From Teichococcus vastitatis (GTDB lineage: Bacteria; Pseudomonadota; Alphaproteobacteria; Acetobacterales; Acetobacteraceae): 64,000 nucleotides of DNA. Below are positions 9,560-18,229 of this stretch, one piece after another. A program made the position numbers and the translations under genes. The stretch is from NCBI RefSeq assembly GCF_003604215.1, contig NZ_QXGS01000013.1, positions 1 through 64,000 of the forward strand, given 5' to 3'. Every line of letters begins with the position of its first letter. The first letter of the stretch is position 1. The notes beneath the pieces were generated by a model. That model was not told the DNA's origin, did no database searches, and saw only the letters and a program-made list of their open reading frames with translations.

Positions 9560-10552
9560 ATGTCCATCGCCAGACGCCATGCCATCCTGGCCGCCCTGGC
9601 CACCGGCACCCTGCCCCGCTTGGCCGAGGGCCAGGGTGCCTCGTCCGGCGGGTATCCGACGCGCGCCGTATCGGTGATGGTACCCTTCGCTCCCGGCGGC
9701 TCCACCGACTTCGTGGCGCGGCTCCTGGCGCAGCAGCTGGGCGCGCGACTGGGGCAGCAATTCGTGGTGGACAACCGTGCCGGTGCCAGCGGCACGGTGG
9801 GCATGACCTTTCTGGCCCGCGCCAAGGCCGATGGCTACACGCTGGGCGTGGTGCCGAACGGCACCTTCGCCATGGCGCCATTCATGTTCGAGCGGCTGCC
9901 CTACGACAATGACCGCGCCTTCGCGCCAATTGGCATGTTGGCGAGCAACGCCATGTTCATCTGCGTCGCTCCCGATGCGCCGTACCGGACGTTGACGGAC
10001 CTGTTGGACGCGGCGCGGCAGAAGCCCGGCACCATCAGCTATGCGTCGGCCGGCTCCGGCGTCGCCAACCACCTGGGGGTCGAGCTGATGCTGGATATGG
10101 CGGAGGCGCAGATGCTGCACGTCCCTTACCGCAGCGGCGCGCAGGGCGTGCAGGCGATCATGAGCCGGGACGTGGCCCTCTCCTTCGTCGACTCCGTGAC
10201 GGCGGTGCCATACCTGCGCTCGGGCGAGCTGCGGGCGCTCGCCTTCACCGGCGCCGCGCGCAGCCGACAGGCGCCCGAGGTGCCCACCGTCGCCGAGGGA
10301 GCCAGCCTTCCGGGCTATCGCGCTTCCACGGATTTCGGCTTCTTCGCACCCGCCGGCACGCCGGAACCCGTCCTGCGGCAATTGGCGGATGCGGCGCGCA
10401 CGATCATGCTGTCGGCGGAAGTGCGGGACAAGCTGGAGCCTCTGGCGATCGATCCCGTCGGCGGTACGCCGGAAGAGTTCGGCCCTTATGCCGAGCAGGA
10501 ACGCGCCCGCTGGGGCGCGCTGATCCGGAAGCGCAACATCAAGCCCGAGTAA
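9560..10552 (+). CDS. Bug/TctC-family periplasmic solute-binding receptor (first of three)
   Basis: A 330-residue extracytoplasmic receptor of the tripartite tricarboxylate transporter type. It has an N-terminal signal peptide, then the family landmarks YPTRAVSVMVPFAPGGSTD (about residues 32-50), FVVDNRAGASGTVG and KADGYTLG. The conserved middle segment HVPYRSGAQGVQAIM and the end FFAPAGTPEPV follow. The start ATG at 9560 is preferred over a GTG at 9542 because AGGAGG lies five bases before it. No TctA/TctB membrane genes are nearby, as is usual for the expanded Bug families of Roseomonas and Bordetella. The ligand is probably a small carboxylate, but it is unassigned. Confidence 0.9.
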   Translation: MSIARRHAILAALATGTLPRLAEGQGASSGGYPTRAVSVMVPFAPGGSTDFVARLLAQQLGARLGQQFVVDNRAGASGTVGMTFLARAKADGYTLGVVPNGTFAMAPFMFERLPYDNDRAFAPIGMLASNAMFICVAPDAPYRTLTDLLDAARQKPGTISYASAGSGVANHLGVELMLDMAEAQMLHVPYRSGAQGVQAIMSRDVALSFVDSVTAVPYLRSGELRALAFTGAARSRQAPEVPTVAEGASLPGYRASTDFGFFAPAGTPEPVLRQLADAARTIMLSAEVRDKLEPLAIDPVGGTPEEFGPYAEQERARWGALIRKRNIKPE

Positions 10553-10556
10553 GCCA

Positions 10557-10582
10557 CGGCCGGGGGAGCCCTCTCCCGGCCG
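10557..10582. terminator. Stem-loop between convergent genes
   Basis: Two 12-base arms (10557-10568 and 10571-10582) pair with one G-U match around a two-base loop; a slightly larger real loop is likely. It lies between the stop codons of the Bug receptor and the convergent MscS gene. There is no T-run, so termination strength is uncertain. Confidence 0.45.
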
Positions 10583-10592
10583 CGACTTCGCT

Positions 10593-12914
10593 TCAGGCAG
10601 GATGGCGAGCCTCGGTGCCGCTCTCCGGGCCTGCCTCGGGTTCCGGCCAGGCGCCGCGCGCAGGCACCATCATCGTGGGACGCGGCGGAGTCAGGGCGAT
10701 GCCCTCGGCGTCGAAACGCTGCTTCAGGCGCAGGTTGAAGGCTCGGCCGACGCCCCATTGCTGCAGCGCCCGGGTGCGCAGCCCGCCCATGATGGTGATG
10801 CCTTCGGGGGTGAACTGGTCGACGCCCCAGATCGACAGCCCGCCCATCATGTTGCCCGCGAATTCCGGGTCGCGCTGCAACTCCTCGCCCACCTCGTTCA
10901 TGATGGTCATGGCGCGGTCAAGATCGGCGTCGTAGCCCACCACCACCTTCACCGTGTACACGCCGAAACCGCGCGAACGATTCTTCAGGGCCTTGATCTG
11001 GCTGAAGGGAATGGTGTGCAGGGCGCCCTCGCCATCACGCACCCGGACGGTGCGGATGGTGACGCTTTCCACCACGCCTGCGCGGTCTCCGGTGTCGATG
11101 GTGTCGCCGATCCCGATGGTGTCCTCGATCAGCATGAACAGGCCGGTGATCACGTCCTGCACCAATTGCTGCGAGCCGAAGGAAATGGCGAGGCCGATCA
11201 CGCCGGCACCCGCCAGCAGCGGCGCGACGTTGATGCCGAGGTTGCTCATGATGGCGATTACCGTGAGGGCACACAGCACAACGAAAGCGAAGTTGCGCAG
11301 CATCGGCAGCAGGGTGCGCGCCCGGGTCGAATGGTCGCGCGCCGCGCCGCTGGGCGGAGTGGCCAGCGCGTGTTCCACCGCCGAATCCACCAGAACCCAC
11401 AGCACCCAGCCCACCAGCACCGCGACGGCGATGGCGCCGAGCGGCCGCACGATCGCCAGTCCGATGCCGCGGCTGGCCCAGGCCAGCACGTCAATGTTCC
11501 AGATCTGCAGCCCGACCACCACCATCGCGATCACCCCGGCAACGCGCAGCAGGAGGCGCAGCACGCCGAGCAGCCGCCACTGCAACCGCCGCACTAGGCC
11601 GCCACGGCCGGAATCGAGATGCGCCACCAGCCGGGCGATCCCGCCCGAGATGGTGAAGGTCACCGCCATGATCAGCGCGATGGCTCCCAGCGTCAGCATG
11701 GCCCGGCCGAAGAAGGAGCCCTGCCCCAGCCCGAAGAAGCGGGTGATCAGATGCCCCGCCACCAGCGCGATGCCGAGCAGGTGCCAATTGGCGGCGATCT
11801 GCGTCGCCACGGAGTGCAGAACGCCCTTGCGCTGATCGCCTTCCGCACGGCTTTCCACCAGCAGCCGCTGGACGGCCCTGCGGCGTCGGATGATGAACAG
11901 CAGCGCCACGACGCCCAGCACGATGTCCAGGGTGAACGCCAGAAGCAGCGCCACGTCCGGCCCGATGATCCAGCGCAGATCCGGATCCCGCAGCGAGGAG
12001 CTGAACAATGCCAGCGTTGCCAGGGCGGCGAGCCAGGGGAGCACGCGACGCCTGGCATAGCGGGTGATCTGCCAGCCGCGCAGCGGCCCAAGCAGAAACA
12101 ACAGGGGAAAGCCGGTGCGCCACACCAGGGCACCGACCAGCAGGGGGGTGGCGACCGCGAGGAACAGCCGCGCTTCCTGCCAACCGCGCGGCAGCACCGC
12201 GGGCCATGCAAAGATCACGGCGGCAGCTACGCCCAGCGGGATCAGGCGGCGCAGCAATTCCAGCCCCGCGCTGCGGAACAGGTTGCTCCGGTGATCGAGG
12301 TGGAAGCGCTGCGCGTCGGGACGCGGCCGCAGCCAGCGCAGGCGCGACAGGCCGTACAACGCCGCCGCGGCCAGCACCCAACCAGCCCCGGCCCACAGGA
12401 TGAAGTCCAGCATGGCACCACTGGACCAGGCTGCACCGAGACGGCCGCTGATCTGACGCGCCGCCGCGACGAAGCGGCCCTGCACCGTGCCGCCCTCGAC
12501 CTGCTGGCGCACCGTCTGCCCGATATCGGTCAGTCCAGCGGCGACCGCGCCCAGCAGTCCTTCCTGCGGTGGCACGTCATCGGTGGCGGCCGGATCGGCG
12601 ACGCCCGGATTGTCGGCACCCGGGCTGCCGGCACCGGAAGCGGCGCCACCCGGGCTGGCAGCCGCTCCCGTGCCGCCGCGCTGCTGTGCCAGGCTGTTGC
12701 GCAATTGCTCGAGTTGCCGGACGAAAGCGGCCCGTTCGGCATCGCTGCGCAAGGTGCCGAGAATGCCGTCCAGCGCCGCCACCGGGTCGGGTTGCGCCGG
12801 CGCCGGCGTGGCCTGTGACGTTGCCCCGGGCAACTGCGCCAGCACCGCTGGCGGCGCCGAACCCCACATCAGCCCAGCCAGGAACAACAGGATCAGGTGC
12901 TTGGGTGCGGCCAC
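10593..12914 (-). CDS. Large MscS-family mechanosensitive channel
   Basis: A 773-residue inner membrane channel with an N-terminal signal peptide (LILLFLAGLMWGSAPPAVLA), a periplasmic Ala/Gly/Pro-rich region, and then about ten membrane segments. The C-terminal MscS core holds the pore helix and beta domain: GLAISFGSQQLVQDVITG (about residues 580-597) and DTIDTGDRAGVVESVTIRTV. It should open under hypo-osmotic stress. Length and an extra N-terminal membrane region place it with the YbdG/YnaI/MscK-like large forms rather than minimal MscS. The start is GTG at 12914 with AGGAGG upstream. It is convergent with the Bug receptor gene. Confidence 0.92.
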   Translation of the reverse strand: MAAPKHLILLFLAGLMWGSAPPAVLAQLPGATSQATPAPAQPDPVAALDGILGTLRSDAERAAFVRQLEQLRNSLAQQRGGTGAAASPGGAASGAGSPGADNPGVADPAATDDVPPQEGLLGAVAAGLTDIGQTVRQQVEGGTVQGRFVAAARQISGRLGAAWSSGAMLDFILWAGAGWVLAAAALYGLSRLRWLRPRPDAQRFHLDHRSNLFRSAGLELLRRLIPLGVAAAVIFAWPAVLPRGWQEARLFLAVATPLLVGALVWRTGFPLLFLLGPLRGWQITRYARRRVLPWLAALATLALFSSSLRDPDLRWIIGPDVALLLAFTLDIVLGVVALLFIIRRRRAVQRLLVESRAEGDQRKGVLHSVATQIAANWHLLGIALVAGHLITRFFGLGQGSFFGRAMLTLGAIALIMAVTFTISGGIARLVAHLDSGRGGLVRRLQWRLLGVLRLLLRVAGVIAMVVVGLQIWNIDVLAWASRGIGLAIVRPLGAIAVAVLVGWVLWVLVDSAVEHALATPPSGAARDHSTRARTLLPMLRNFAFVVLCALTVIAIMSNLGINVAPLLAGAGVIGLAISFGSQQLVQDVITGLFMLIEDTIGIGDTIDTGDRAGVVESVTIRTVRVRDGEGALHTIPFSQIKALKNRSRGFGVYTVKVVVGYDADLDRAMTIMNEVGEELQRDPEFAGNMMGGLSIWGVDQFTPEGITIMGGLRTRALQQWGVGRAFNLRLKQRFDAEGIALTPPRPTMMVPARGAWPEPEAGPESGTEARHPA

Positions 12915-12992
12915 GAAGCCTCCTTCGGTGGAATGATGGTTCGCAGGGCATTCGCCTGAGCGGTCCTATATCCCCGGCAGTGCCGGCCTGCG

Positions 12993-13817
12993 CTAGGGGG
13001 CGAGATCCAGCCGGTTCTCGAACACCACCAAAAACGGGGACTTGCCAAGGGGCGCAGGCAGCACCCGGCCGTCAGCATCCGCCGGGAAGCGGCGCAGCGC
13101 CACCACATCGATCACATTGCCGCCCACCGCCTGCACCAGGCCTCCGCCATTCCCCACCACGAGGTCGCAATGCATGGGACGGAACTGCCCCGTCTCCGCG
13201 AGACGCTCCTGCCAGTGCAGCAGCGGCAGGATGGATCGGTCGGCGCAGAGCAGATCGCCGGGTTGCGGGGCGAAGCTTGCCGGGTCCTGCGGCCGGAACG
13301 CGGCGCGCGGGGGATCCTCGGCGGCCCGGATCAACAGCAGATCGACATAGGCCGCATGCGCCGCGGCCGGGGGGAACACGAAGCCGGGCACGCCGGCCTG
13401 GGCCATCACATGGCTGATGAAGGCGGCTGACCAGGCAGGATAGGCCCAGAGCGACAGGGCCGGCAGCGGAGGCGACAACGGGACCTCGCCGGCTGCCGCC
13501 ACCTCCAGCAAGCCCTGCATCAGCGCATCATGGGTCTGCTGGTGGCGCCGGATCACAGCAGGACCCTCCGGCACCGCGTCCCAGTATTGCAGCACCTTGC
13601 TGTACAGCTGGGGATCGGGCTCGGCCGGCAAGCTTTCGGGCCATCCATCCAGCACGATTGCGCCCCAATCGCGCCATTCCGCCAGGGCGGCAGCCACCGG
13701 GCGGCCGCGCCAGGGCGACATGGCGGAGATCTGCGCCGGCTCAGGGGGTGACGGGGTCGCGCAGGCCCCGACCATGAGCAGGACCAGCCATGCCATCCAG
13801 CCGCATCGTCGCGCCAT
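12993..13817 (-). CDS. DUF2272 lipoprotein
   Basis: A 274-residue predicted lipoprotein with signal segment WLVLLMVGAC, the lipidated Cys near residue 19. The body resembles DUF2272: LWAYPAWSAAFISHVMAQAGVPGFVFP and HAAYVDLLL in the middle, FAPQPGDLLCADR, and MHCDLVVGNGGG near the C-terminus. Those Cys and His residues fit an NlpC/P60- or amidase-like fold in the periplasm, although catalysis has not been shown for the family to my knowledge. The ATG at 13817 was chosen over a GTG one codon earlier. It lies 78 bases upstream of the MscS gene, in the same direction. Confidence 0.72.
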   Translation of the reverse strand: MARRCGWMAWLVLLMVGACATPSPPEPAQISAMSPWRGRPVAAALAEWRDWGAIVLDGWPESLPAEPDPQLYSKVLQYWDAVPEGPAVIRRHQQTHDALMQGLLEVAAAGEVPLSPPLPALSLWAYPAWSAAFISHVMAQAGVPGFVFPPAAAHAAYVDLLLIRAAEDPPRAAFRPQDPASFAPQPGDLLCADRSILPLLHWQERLAETGQFRPMHCDLVVGNGGGLVQAVGGNVIDVVALRRFPADADGRVLPAPLGKSPFLVVFENRLDLAP

Positions 13818-13897
13818 CACCGGTCCTCGCCTATAACGCGAGAAGCAACGTCACAGGCGGTCGAAGGTCACCCGTTGTTCCGCTTGCGCAGGAATGA

Positions 13898-14569
13898 TCA
13901 CACCGTCATCCGGTGGAAGGATGGCTTGCGCTCGGCCACAGGGCGTCCTGCGGGCGGCGAAGGCAGGTCGGGGGTCCGTGCGACGGGCGGGCGGTGTTCC
14001 GCCGATGGAATCGGAAGCCTCGCGCCCCGGCGGCGCCCGCGGATCCAGCGCCACAGGAAGTAGAGCAGCACGGCCGCGCCGACGCCGCCCAGGGCGTATT
14101 TCGTCGCTTCCTCGCCCAACCAGGCGACGATGAACCAGCCAGCGGACACGAAAGCGGACGCCCAGATGCCGGCGGCGATGAAGTTCAGCACGGCGAAGCG
14201 GGGATGCGGCATGCCGGCGATGCCGCAGGCCGCGGACGCCACGTTGCGCACGCCGTAGACGAAGCGGAAGCTGAGCACGAACAGGGTGCCGTAACGCTCC
14301 AGGAAGCGCATGGCCGTTCCCAGGCGCTTCTCGGCGGCCGGAATCCGCTTCACCGCCCGCACGCCATAGCGACGGCCCAGGGTGAACCACAGCTGGTCAC
14401 CCAGAAAAGAGCCCAGCCACACCGACAGGATCAACAGCCAGGGGTTGATCAGCCCTGTAGCCTGACCGGCCGCGGCCGCCAGGATCACGAATGTTTCGCC
14501 CTCGAAAAAGGCCCAGGCGGCAGCCGCCAGATAAGCCAAACCACCCCAATCCGCCCAGAACTCGGCCAC
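13898..14569 (-). CDS. DedA/VTT-domain inner membrane protein
   Basis: A 223-residue polytopic membrane protein of the DedA family. Typical segments are FFEGETFVILAAAAGQATGLINPW (two membrane-entry regions), GSFLGDQLWFTLGRRYG and the central FVLSFRFVYGVRNVASAACGI. DedA proteins affect lipid carrier recycling and membrane potential; the exact lipid handled here is not evident. The last 45 residues are basic, Pro-rich and cytoplasmic. The start is GTG at 14569 behind a G-rich stretch. The gene stands alone, downstream of the glycanase terminator. Confidence 0.88.
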   Translation of the reverse strand: MAEFWADWGGLAYLAAAAWAFFEGETFVILAAAAGQATGLINPWLLILSVWLGSFLGDQLWFTLGRRYGVRAVKRIPAAEKRLGTAMRFLERYGTLFVLSFRFVYGVRNVASAACGIAGMPHPRFAVLNFIAAGIWASAFVSAGWFIVAWLGEEATKYALGGVGAAVLLYFLWRWIRGRRRGARLPIPSAEHRPPVARTPDLPSPPAGRPVAERKPSFHRMTV

Positions 14570-14668
14570 GCAACCCCCCCCTCGCGGCCAGCGCCGCCCG
14601 GCGGACGATGCGGGAATTCAGGGCCGGATGGAAACACCAATTGCGCGTCTCCGTATAAAAAAATCGGC

Positions 14669-14705
14669 AAAAAAAGCCCGTCTTTCCCTTGCGGAAAAGG
14701 CGGGC
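14669..14705 (-). terminator. Rho-independent terminator of the glycanase gene
   Basis: On the minus strand a hairpin with outer GCCCG/CGGGC pairing (14701-14705 with 14676-14680) and an inner TTTCC/GGAAA stem is followed directly by seven T residues (14675-14669). A second T-run lies a few bases further. Strong classical terminator, oriented for the gene ending at 14759. Confidence 0.88.
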
Positions 14706-14720
14706 TGGACGCGCCGTTCC

Positions 14721-14750
14721 GCCGCGGCGCGGCAAGTGCCGCGCCGCGGC
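14721..14750. repeat. Perfect 13-base inverted repeat after the glycanase stop codon
   Basis: Arms 14721-14733 and 14738-14750 are perfectly complementary around the loop AAGT, and all arm bases are G or C. It lies between the stop codon at 14759 and the T-run terminator at 14669. Tandem 3' hairpins could block exonucleases or act as a second terminator. A protein-binding role is also possible. Confidence 0.7.
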
Positions 14751-14758
14751 ATCGCGCC

Positions 14759-16324
14759 TCAGCTCCAGATGTAATCGCCGGAGGAGAGCGAGGTGACGTC
14801 GGCGATCTTCACATGCGTGACGCTGCCATCCGCGGCGCGGATCGACCAGTCATCCCCGTCATGCGTCAGGGTGGCGCCACCGCCAAAGCCCTTGAAGTTC
14901 ACCTTGTCGCCTTCCCAGCGGTGGAAGTCGGCGATGGTGTCGCCGCCTTCGCCCTTGCCGATGACAAAGGTGTCGGAGTTACCGCCGCCGATCAGGAGGT
15001 CGGCGCCGCCCTTGCCGTCGAGGATGTTCTTGCCACCATTGCCGGTGATGATGTTGGCCAAGCCGTTGCCCGTGCCGTTCGACCAGCCGGTGCCGTAGAA
15101 CTTCAGGTTCTCGACGTTCTCGCCGAGGGTGTAGCTGCCGATCCAGGTGGTAACCGTGTCGGTTCCCTCGCCGGCCTTTTCGATCGCGCGGTCATTGGTG
15201 CTGAACACGGAGTACGTGTCGTCGCCCTTGCCGCCATGCATTCTGTCGCCGCCGCCGTTCGACTGGTAGAAGTCGTTGGCGTCGCTGCCGTACCAGGTGT
15301 CGGTGCCGCTGCTGCCCCATTTCTGGTTGGTCCAGCCACCGGAAACCTTGGTCGCACCGCCGCTCACGGAACCGCTGTCGGGCACCGTCACCACCGGCGT
15401 CTCATTGCCGGCATCGCTACCAGAATCGCTGCCGCTGTCGGTGTCGTTGTCCGAGCCGCTGTCCCACTCCACCGGCTTGGAGGAACCGCCCGCGAACGCC
15501 GCCTTGTAGGCGGACCCGGTGGAGCCGTCACTGCCATCCGACAGGCGGCCCGGGTAAGACGTATTGGAATCCCAGTAGGATTGGTAGACGACGTTATGGC
15601 TGTCGAACCATTCCTTGGCGGCCTTCACGAAATTGGCGGCATCGTTGCCCTGCGTGCCCCACTCCGAATAGGCGGTGGGCTTGCCATGCGCCTTGGCGAA
15701 GTTCTCCAGCCACTGCAGGCCGAACTTCTGGTCGCGGACGTGCTCGAACGCCTCACGGCCACTCTCGCCATAGCCCTGCCATTGCGGATTGTAATAGAAA
15801 TCCATGCCAATGATGTCGACGTAGTTGTCGCCAGGGTAGGCCTTAGACGGATCCATGCCGCCGTAGGATTCGTTAACGTTCCACTCGAATTTGAAGCGAT
15901 CGGAGACGGAGCGGAAGCTGTCGACGAATTCGCGGAATGCGTTGACGAAGGCGCCCTCTTTGCCTCCCGCGGACCAGGGCATCCAGGTGCCGTTGAATTC
16001 CCAACCGGTGCGCACGTAGATCGTGTCACCTTCCCTGTCGGCATTGATCAGGTTCTGCGCGACCTGACGATAATACTGGTTGTAATCGCCATTCGCCGCT
16101 GCGCTGAGGCTGGCGCCATTGGTGATCAGCGGCACGGACCAGAACACGTCGGTTCCGGTCGGACCCCACAACCTGCTCGCAGCCCAGGAGGAGCTGGAAA
16201 CGAAATCGCCCCAGCTGCTACCCCCGACATAGCCGTGAACCCCATCCACATCGCGGCCGATCCAGTTCTCGAACTGGTTCAAGCGCTGCACGCTGTTTTC
16301 TACATAGACTCCGAGAAGAGCCAT
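14759..16324 (-). CDS. Secreted GH26-like glycanase with RTX C-terminus
   Basis: A 521-residue protein. Residues 1 to about 265 look like a GH26-type (beta-mannanase) TIM barrel: RTGWEFNGTWMPW carries the probable acid/base Glu and PTAYSEWGTQG the probable nucleophile. A Ser/Asp/Gly-rich linker follows (DSGSDNDTDSGSDSGSDAG). The C-terminal part holds RTX calcium-binding repeats (GGDRMHGGKGDDTYS, NILDGKGGADLLIGGGNSD) and an uncleaved secretion end. There is no signal peptide, which fits type I secretion, yet no type I exporter gene is in the window. The start at 16324 (MALLGVY) is preferred to 16402 because AGGAAG sits just upstream. Polysaccharide target unknown. Confidence 0.85.
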   Translation of the reverse strand: MALLGVYVENSVQRLNQFENWIGRDVDGVHGYVGGSSWGDFVSSSSWAASRLWGPTGTDVFWSVPLITNGASLSAAANGDYNQYYRQVAQNLINADREGDTIYVRTGWEFNGTWMPWSAGGKEGAFVNAFREFVDSFRSVSDRFKFEWNVNESYGGMDPSKAYPGDNYVDIIGMDFYYNPQWQGYGESGREAFEHVRDQKFGLQWLENFAKAHGKPTAYSEWGTQGNDAANFVKAAKEWFDSHNVVYQSYWDSNTSYPGRLSDGSDGSTGSAYKAAFAGGSSKPVEWDSGSDNDTDSGSDSGSDAGNETPVVTVPDSGSVSGGATKVSGGWTNQKWGSSGTDTWYGSDANDFYQSNGGGDRMHGGKGDDTYSVFSTNDRAIEKAGEGTDTVTTWIGSYTLGENVENLKFYGTGWSNGTGNGLANIITGNGGKNILDGKGGADLLIGGGNSDTFVIGKGEGGDTIADFHRWEGDKVNFKGFGGGATLTHDGDDWSIRAADGSVTHVKIADVTSLSSGDYIWS

Positions 16325-16988
16325 TTTCTGCTTCCTGTGCGTCGGGTACAGGCGTTTCCACTCTCTGCTGTAGGACACAGCAAAGTTGGGAAATCCCTGC
16401 ACGAGTTGCGCGAGGTTTGCTGGCGAATTGGCCGCCCGCCAGGCGCTCGGAACGCATCAGCCCTAGCTGTATCGCAAATCCGTGTCGAGTGATTGGTGCA
16501 AGGCAATATGACGAAAACGTGTGGAGAACTCGCGCATTTGCGAAGTTCGCCGACTGGAGCAGCAGAGTCTTGAACGTCCTAAGAATGAGAATACGTCGTT
16601 TTCTCAGTCTCGGGCGCAACCAGTCCGCGTAGCAAACGATCTGGCGCAGACCTTTTTGATAAATAAGGTGATGTGACGAGCTTGTAATTCAACCAGAGGA
16701 CAAATCTCTGCGCCTCCGGGTCTTCTCCGAATAGGCGAGGCCGACGTCAATTATTCGCCCTCTGCGACAGTGATGCCGGGCGGCGTCGCCGCAACGGCCC
16801 TCCTCCGAGCCATGGCTTTGCGATGGCGGAACCAAAGTCCCTCCTCGCAGCCACGAGGTGTCCCCGCTCCCCCTGGTAACCCGCAGGCCTGGCATTCACG
16901 AGTTGTTTCAACGTACGGTTGTGGGTAACAAACCCTCGTCATGCGCGCATGAATATGTAGAATACCATCGGCTTAGAGGAGATCCCTC
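16325..16988. other. A/T-richer intergenic region upstream of the glycanase
   Basis: 664 bases, visibly richer in A and T than the flanks, with no frame showing both family resemblance and a ribosome binding site. It holds a 6-base inverted repeat TGAGAA/TTCTCA (16586-16591 and 16601-16606, nine-base loop) that could be a regulator site. The glycanase promoter should lie here. The composition hints that the glycanase segment was acquired. Confidence 0.5.
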
Positions 16989-17171
16989 GTGTTGCGCGAC
17001 AGCATCAACTCCGGCTCCGGGCCGGTCGGTCCGAATGGCCAGGTCCCGGCTGGCCGGCCCTCGCAATTCGCCGAGTTCATGGCGGCATGGCTGCAGTCAC
17101 TGGCGCCGCGGCCCTCCGCAGCCTCGGGCACACCGCCGCTCAATGCCGCCGAGCTTCCCGCGCGGGGATGA
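16989..17171 (+). CDS. Possible small protein of 60 residues, function unknown
   Basis: Starts at GTG with AGAGGAGA six bases upstream, a strong ribosome binding site. Third codon positions are almost all G or C, as in real genes of this genome and unlike the A/T-rich DNA just before it. The protein is mostly polar (Ser, Pro, Gly, Ala), with a short helix FAEFMAAWLQSLAP in the middle. It has no signal peptide and no recognised domain. It converges on the Bug receptor gene ending at 17206. It could be a regulator or a decayed fragment. Confidence 0.4.
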   Translation: MLRDSINSGSGPVGPNGQVPAGRPSQFAEFMAAWLQSLAPRPSAASGTPPLNAAELPARG

Positions 17172-17205
17172 GCCAGGCGGCAACGCCGCGCCGGCCCTCC
17201 GGAAC

Positions 17206-18177
17206 TCAGTCGGCGTACACCCCGGCTTCCTGGATGATCGGCCGCCAGCGCGCCACCTCCTCGCTCAGGAAGCGGCGGTGGAAGGCCGGGGTCGCCCGAT
17301 CTTCACTGGCCGCCGCCGTGACCAGCTCGTTGAAACGGGCCAGCAGCCGTTCCTCCCGCAACGCCGCGCGCAACGCGGCAGACAGCCGCTCCTGCACCGG
17401 CTCCGGTGTTCCGGCCGGGGCATACAGCCCGTGCCACGTGCTCATGGCGATGTCCGCCTGGCCCGCCTCGGCGGTGGTCGGCAGGTCAAGCCCGGGAACC
17501 CGCTGGGGCAAGGTCACCGCATAGGCCTTGATGCGCCCGTCGCGGATAAAGGGTGCGGTGTTGGTGGCTTGGTCGCAGAACACATCGATACGTCCGGCCA
17601 TCATGTCGGTAATGGCCGGTGCGCTGCCGCGAAACACTACGGTGGTCAACGCCTGCCTCGCTGAACGCTGCAGCAGCATGCCGCAGAGCTGATTGGCGCC
17701 GCCCAATCCGGAATGCGCGAGGGTCAGCTTGTCGCCCTGGCGACGGATCTCCGCCATCATGCCGGCGAGGTCCTGGGCCGGGAAGTCCGGCCGCGCCACC
17801 AGGGTCATTGCCGCATCCGACACTAGGCCGAGCGGGGCGAAGCTGCGCTCTACGTCATAGGACAGCTTGCGGTACAGCGTCGCGGTGGTGGCGTGGCCGA
17901 TATGGTGCATCAGCAGCGTGGTGCCGTCGGGCCGCGCCTGCGCGACGCGGGCCGCGGCGATGGTGCCGCCCGCGCCGGTCACATTCTCCACCACCACGGG
18001 CACGCCGAGGTTCCGGCCCATGCCTTCCGCCACCAGCCGGCTGATCACGTCGGTAGGTCCGCCGGCGGCGAAGGGCACGGTGATGGTGACCGCGCGGTTG
18101 ATCTCCTGCGCCGGCGCCGGAACGGGAACCGTCAGGAGCAGAGCTCCGGCGGCCAACAGGGTGCGACGATGCATCAT
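17206..18177 (-). CDS. Bug/TctC-family receptor next to tartrate dehydrogenase
   Basis: A 323-residue periplasmic receptor with signal peptide RRTLLAAGALLLTVPVPAPAQ. Family landmarks are ITVPFAAGGPTDVISRLVAEG, VVVENVTGAGGTIA, the middle segment VVFRGSAPAITDMMAGRIDVF, and LYAPAGTPEPV. The start is the first of two ATGs (18177), with AGGAGG eight bases upstream. It lies 52 bases after the tartrate dehydrogenase-like gene in the same direction, so it may bind tartrate, malate or a related hydroxy-acid. The LysR gene at 19423 probably controls both. Ligand inferred from context only. Confidence 0.88.
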   Translation of the reverse strand: MMHRRTLLAAGALLLTVPVPAPAQEINRAVTITVPFAAGGPTDVISRLVAEGMGRNLGVPVVVENVTGAGGTIAAARVAQARPDGTTLLMHHIGHATTATLYRKLSYDVERSFAPLGLVSDAAMTLVARPDFPAQDLAGMMAEIRRQGDKLTLAHSGLGGANQLCGMLLQRSARQALTTVVFRGSAPAITDMMAGRIDVFCDQATNTAPFIRDGRIKAYAVTLPQRVPGLDLPTTAEAGQADIAMSTWHGLYAPAGTPEPVQERLSAALRAALREERLLARFNELVTAAASEDRATPAFHRRFLSEEVARWRPIIQEAGVYAD

Positions 18178-18229
18178 GAACTTTCCTCCTGTGATAACCG
18201 CGGCGGTTGATCCGCCATCGGCTCTGCAT

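Noticed and set aside
13913-16492. A plus-strand open frame of 859 codons opposite DedA and the glycanase
   Set aside because: Both opposite-strand genes have clear family motifs; this frame spans their intergenic terminator and shows no domain.
16218-16619. A minus-strand frame just upstream of the glycanase
   Set aside because: No family resemblance, A/T-rich codon pattern, and it overlaps the glycanase start in another frame.
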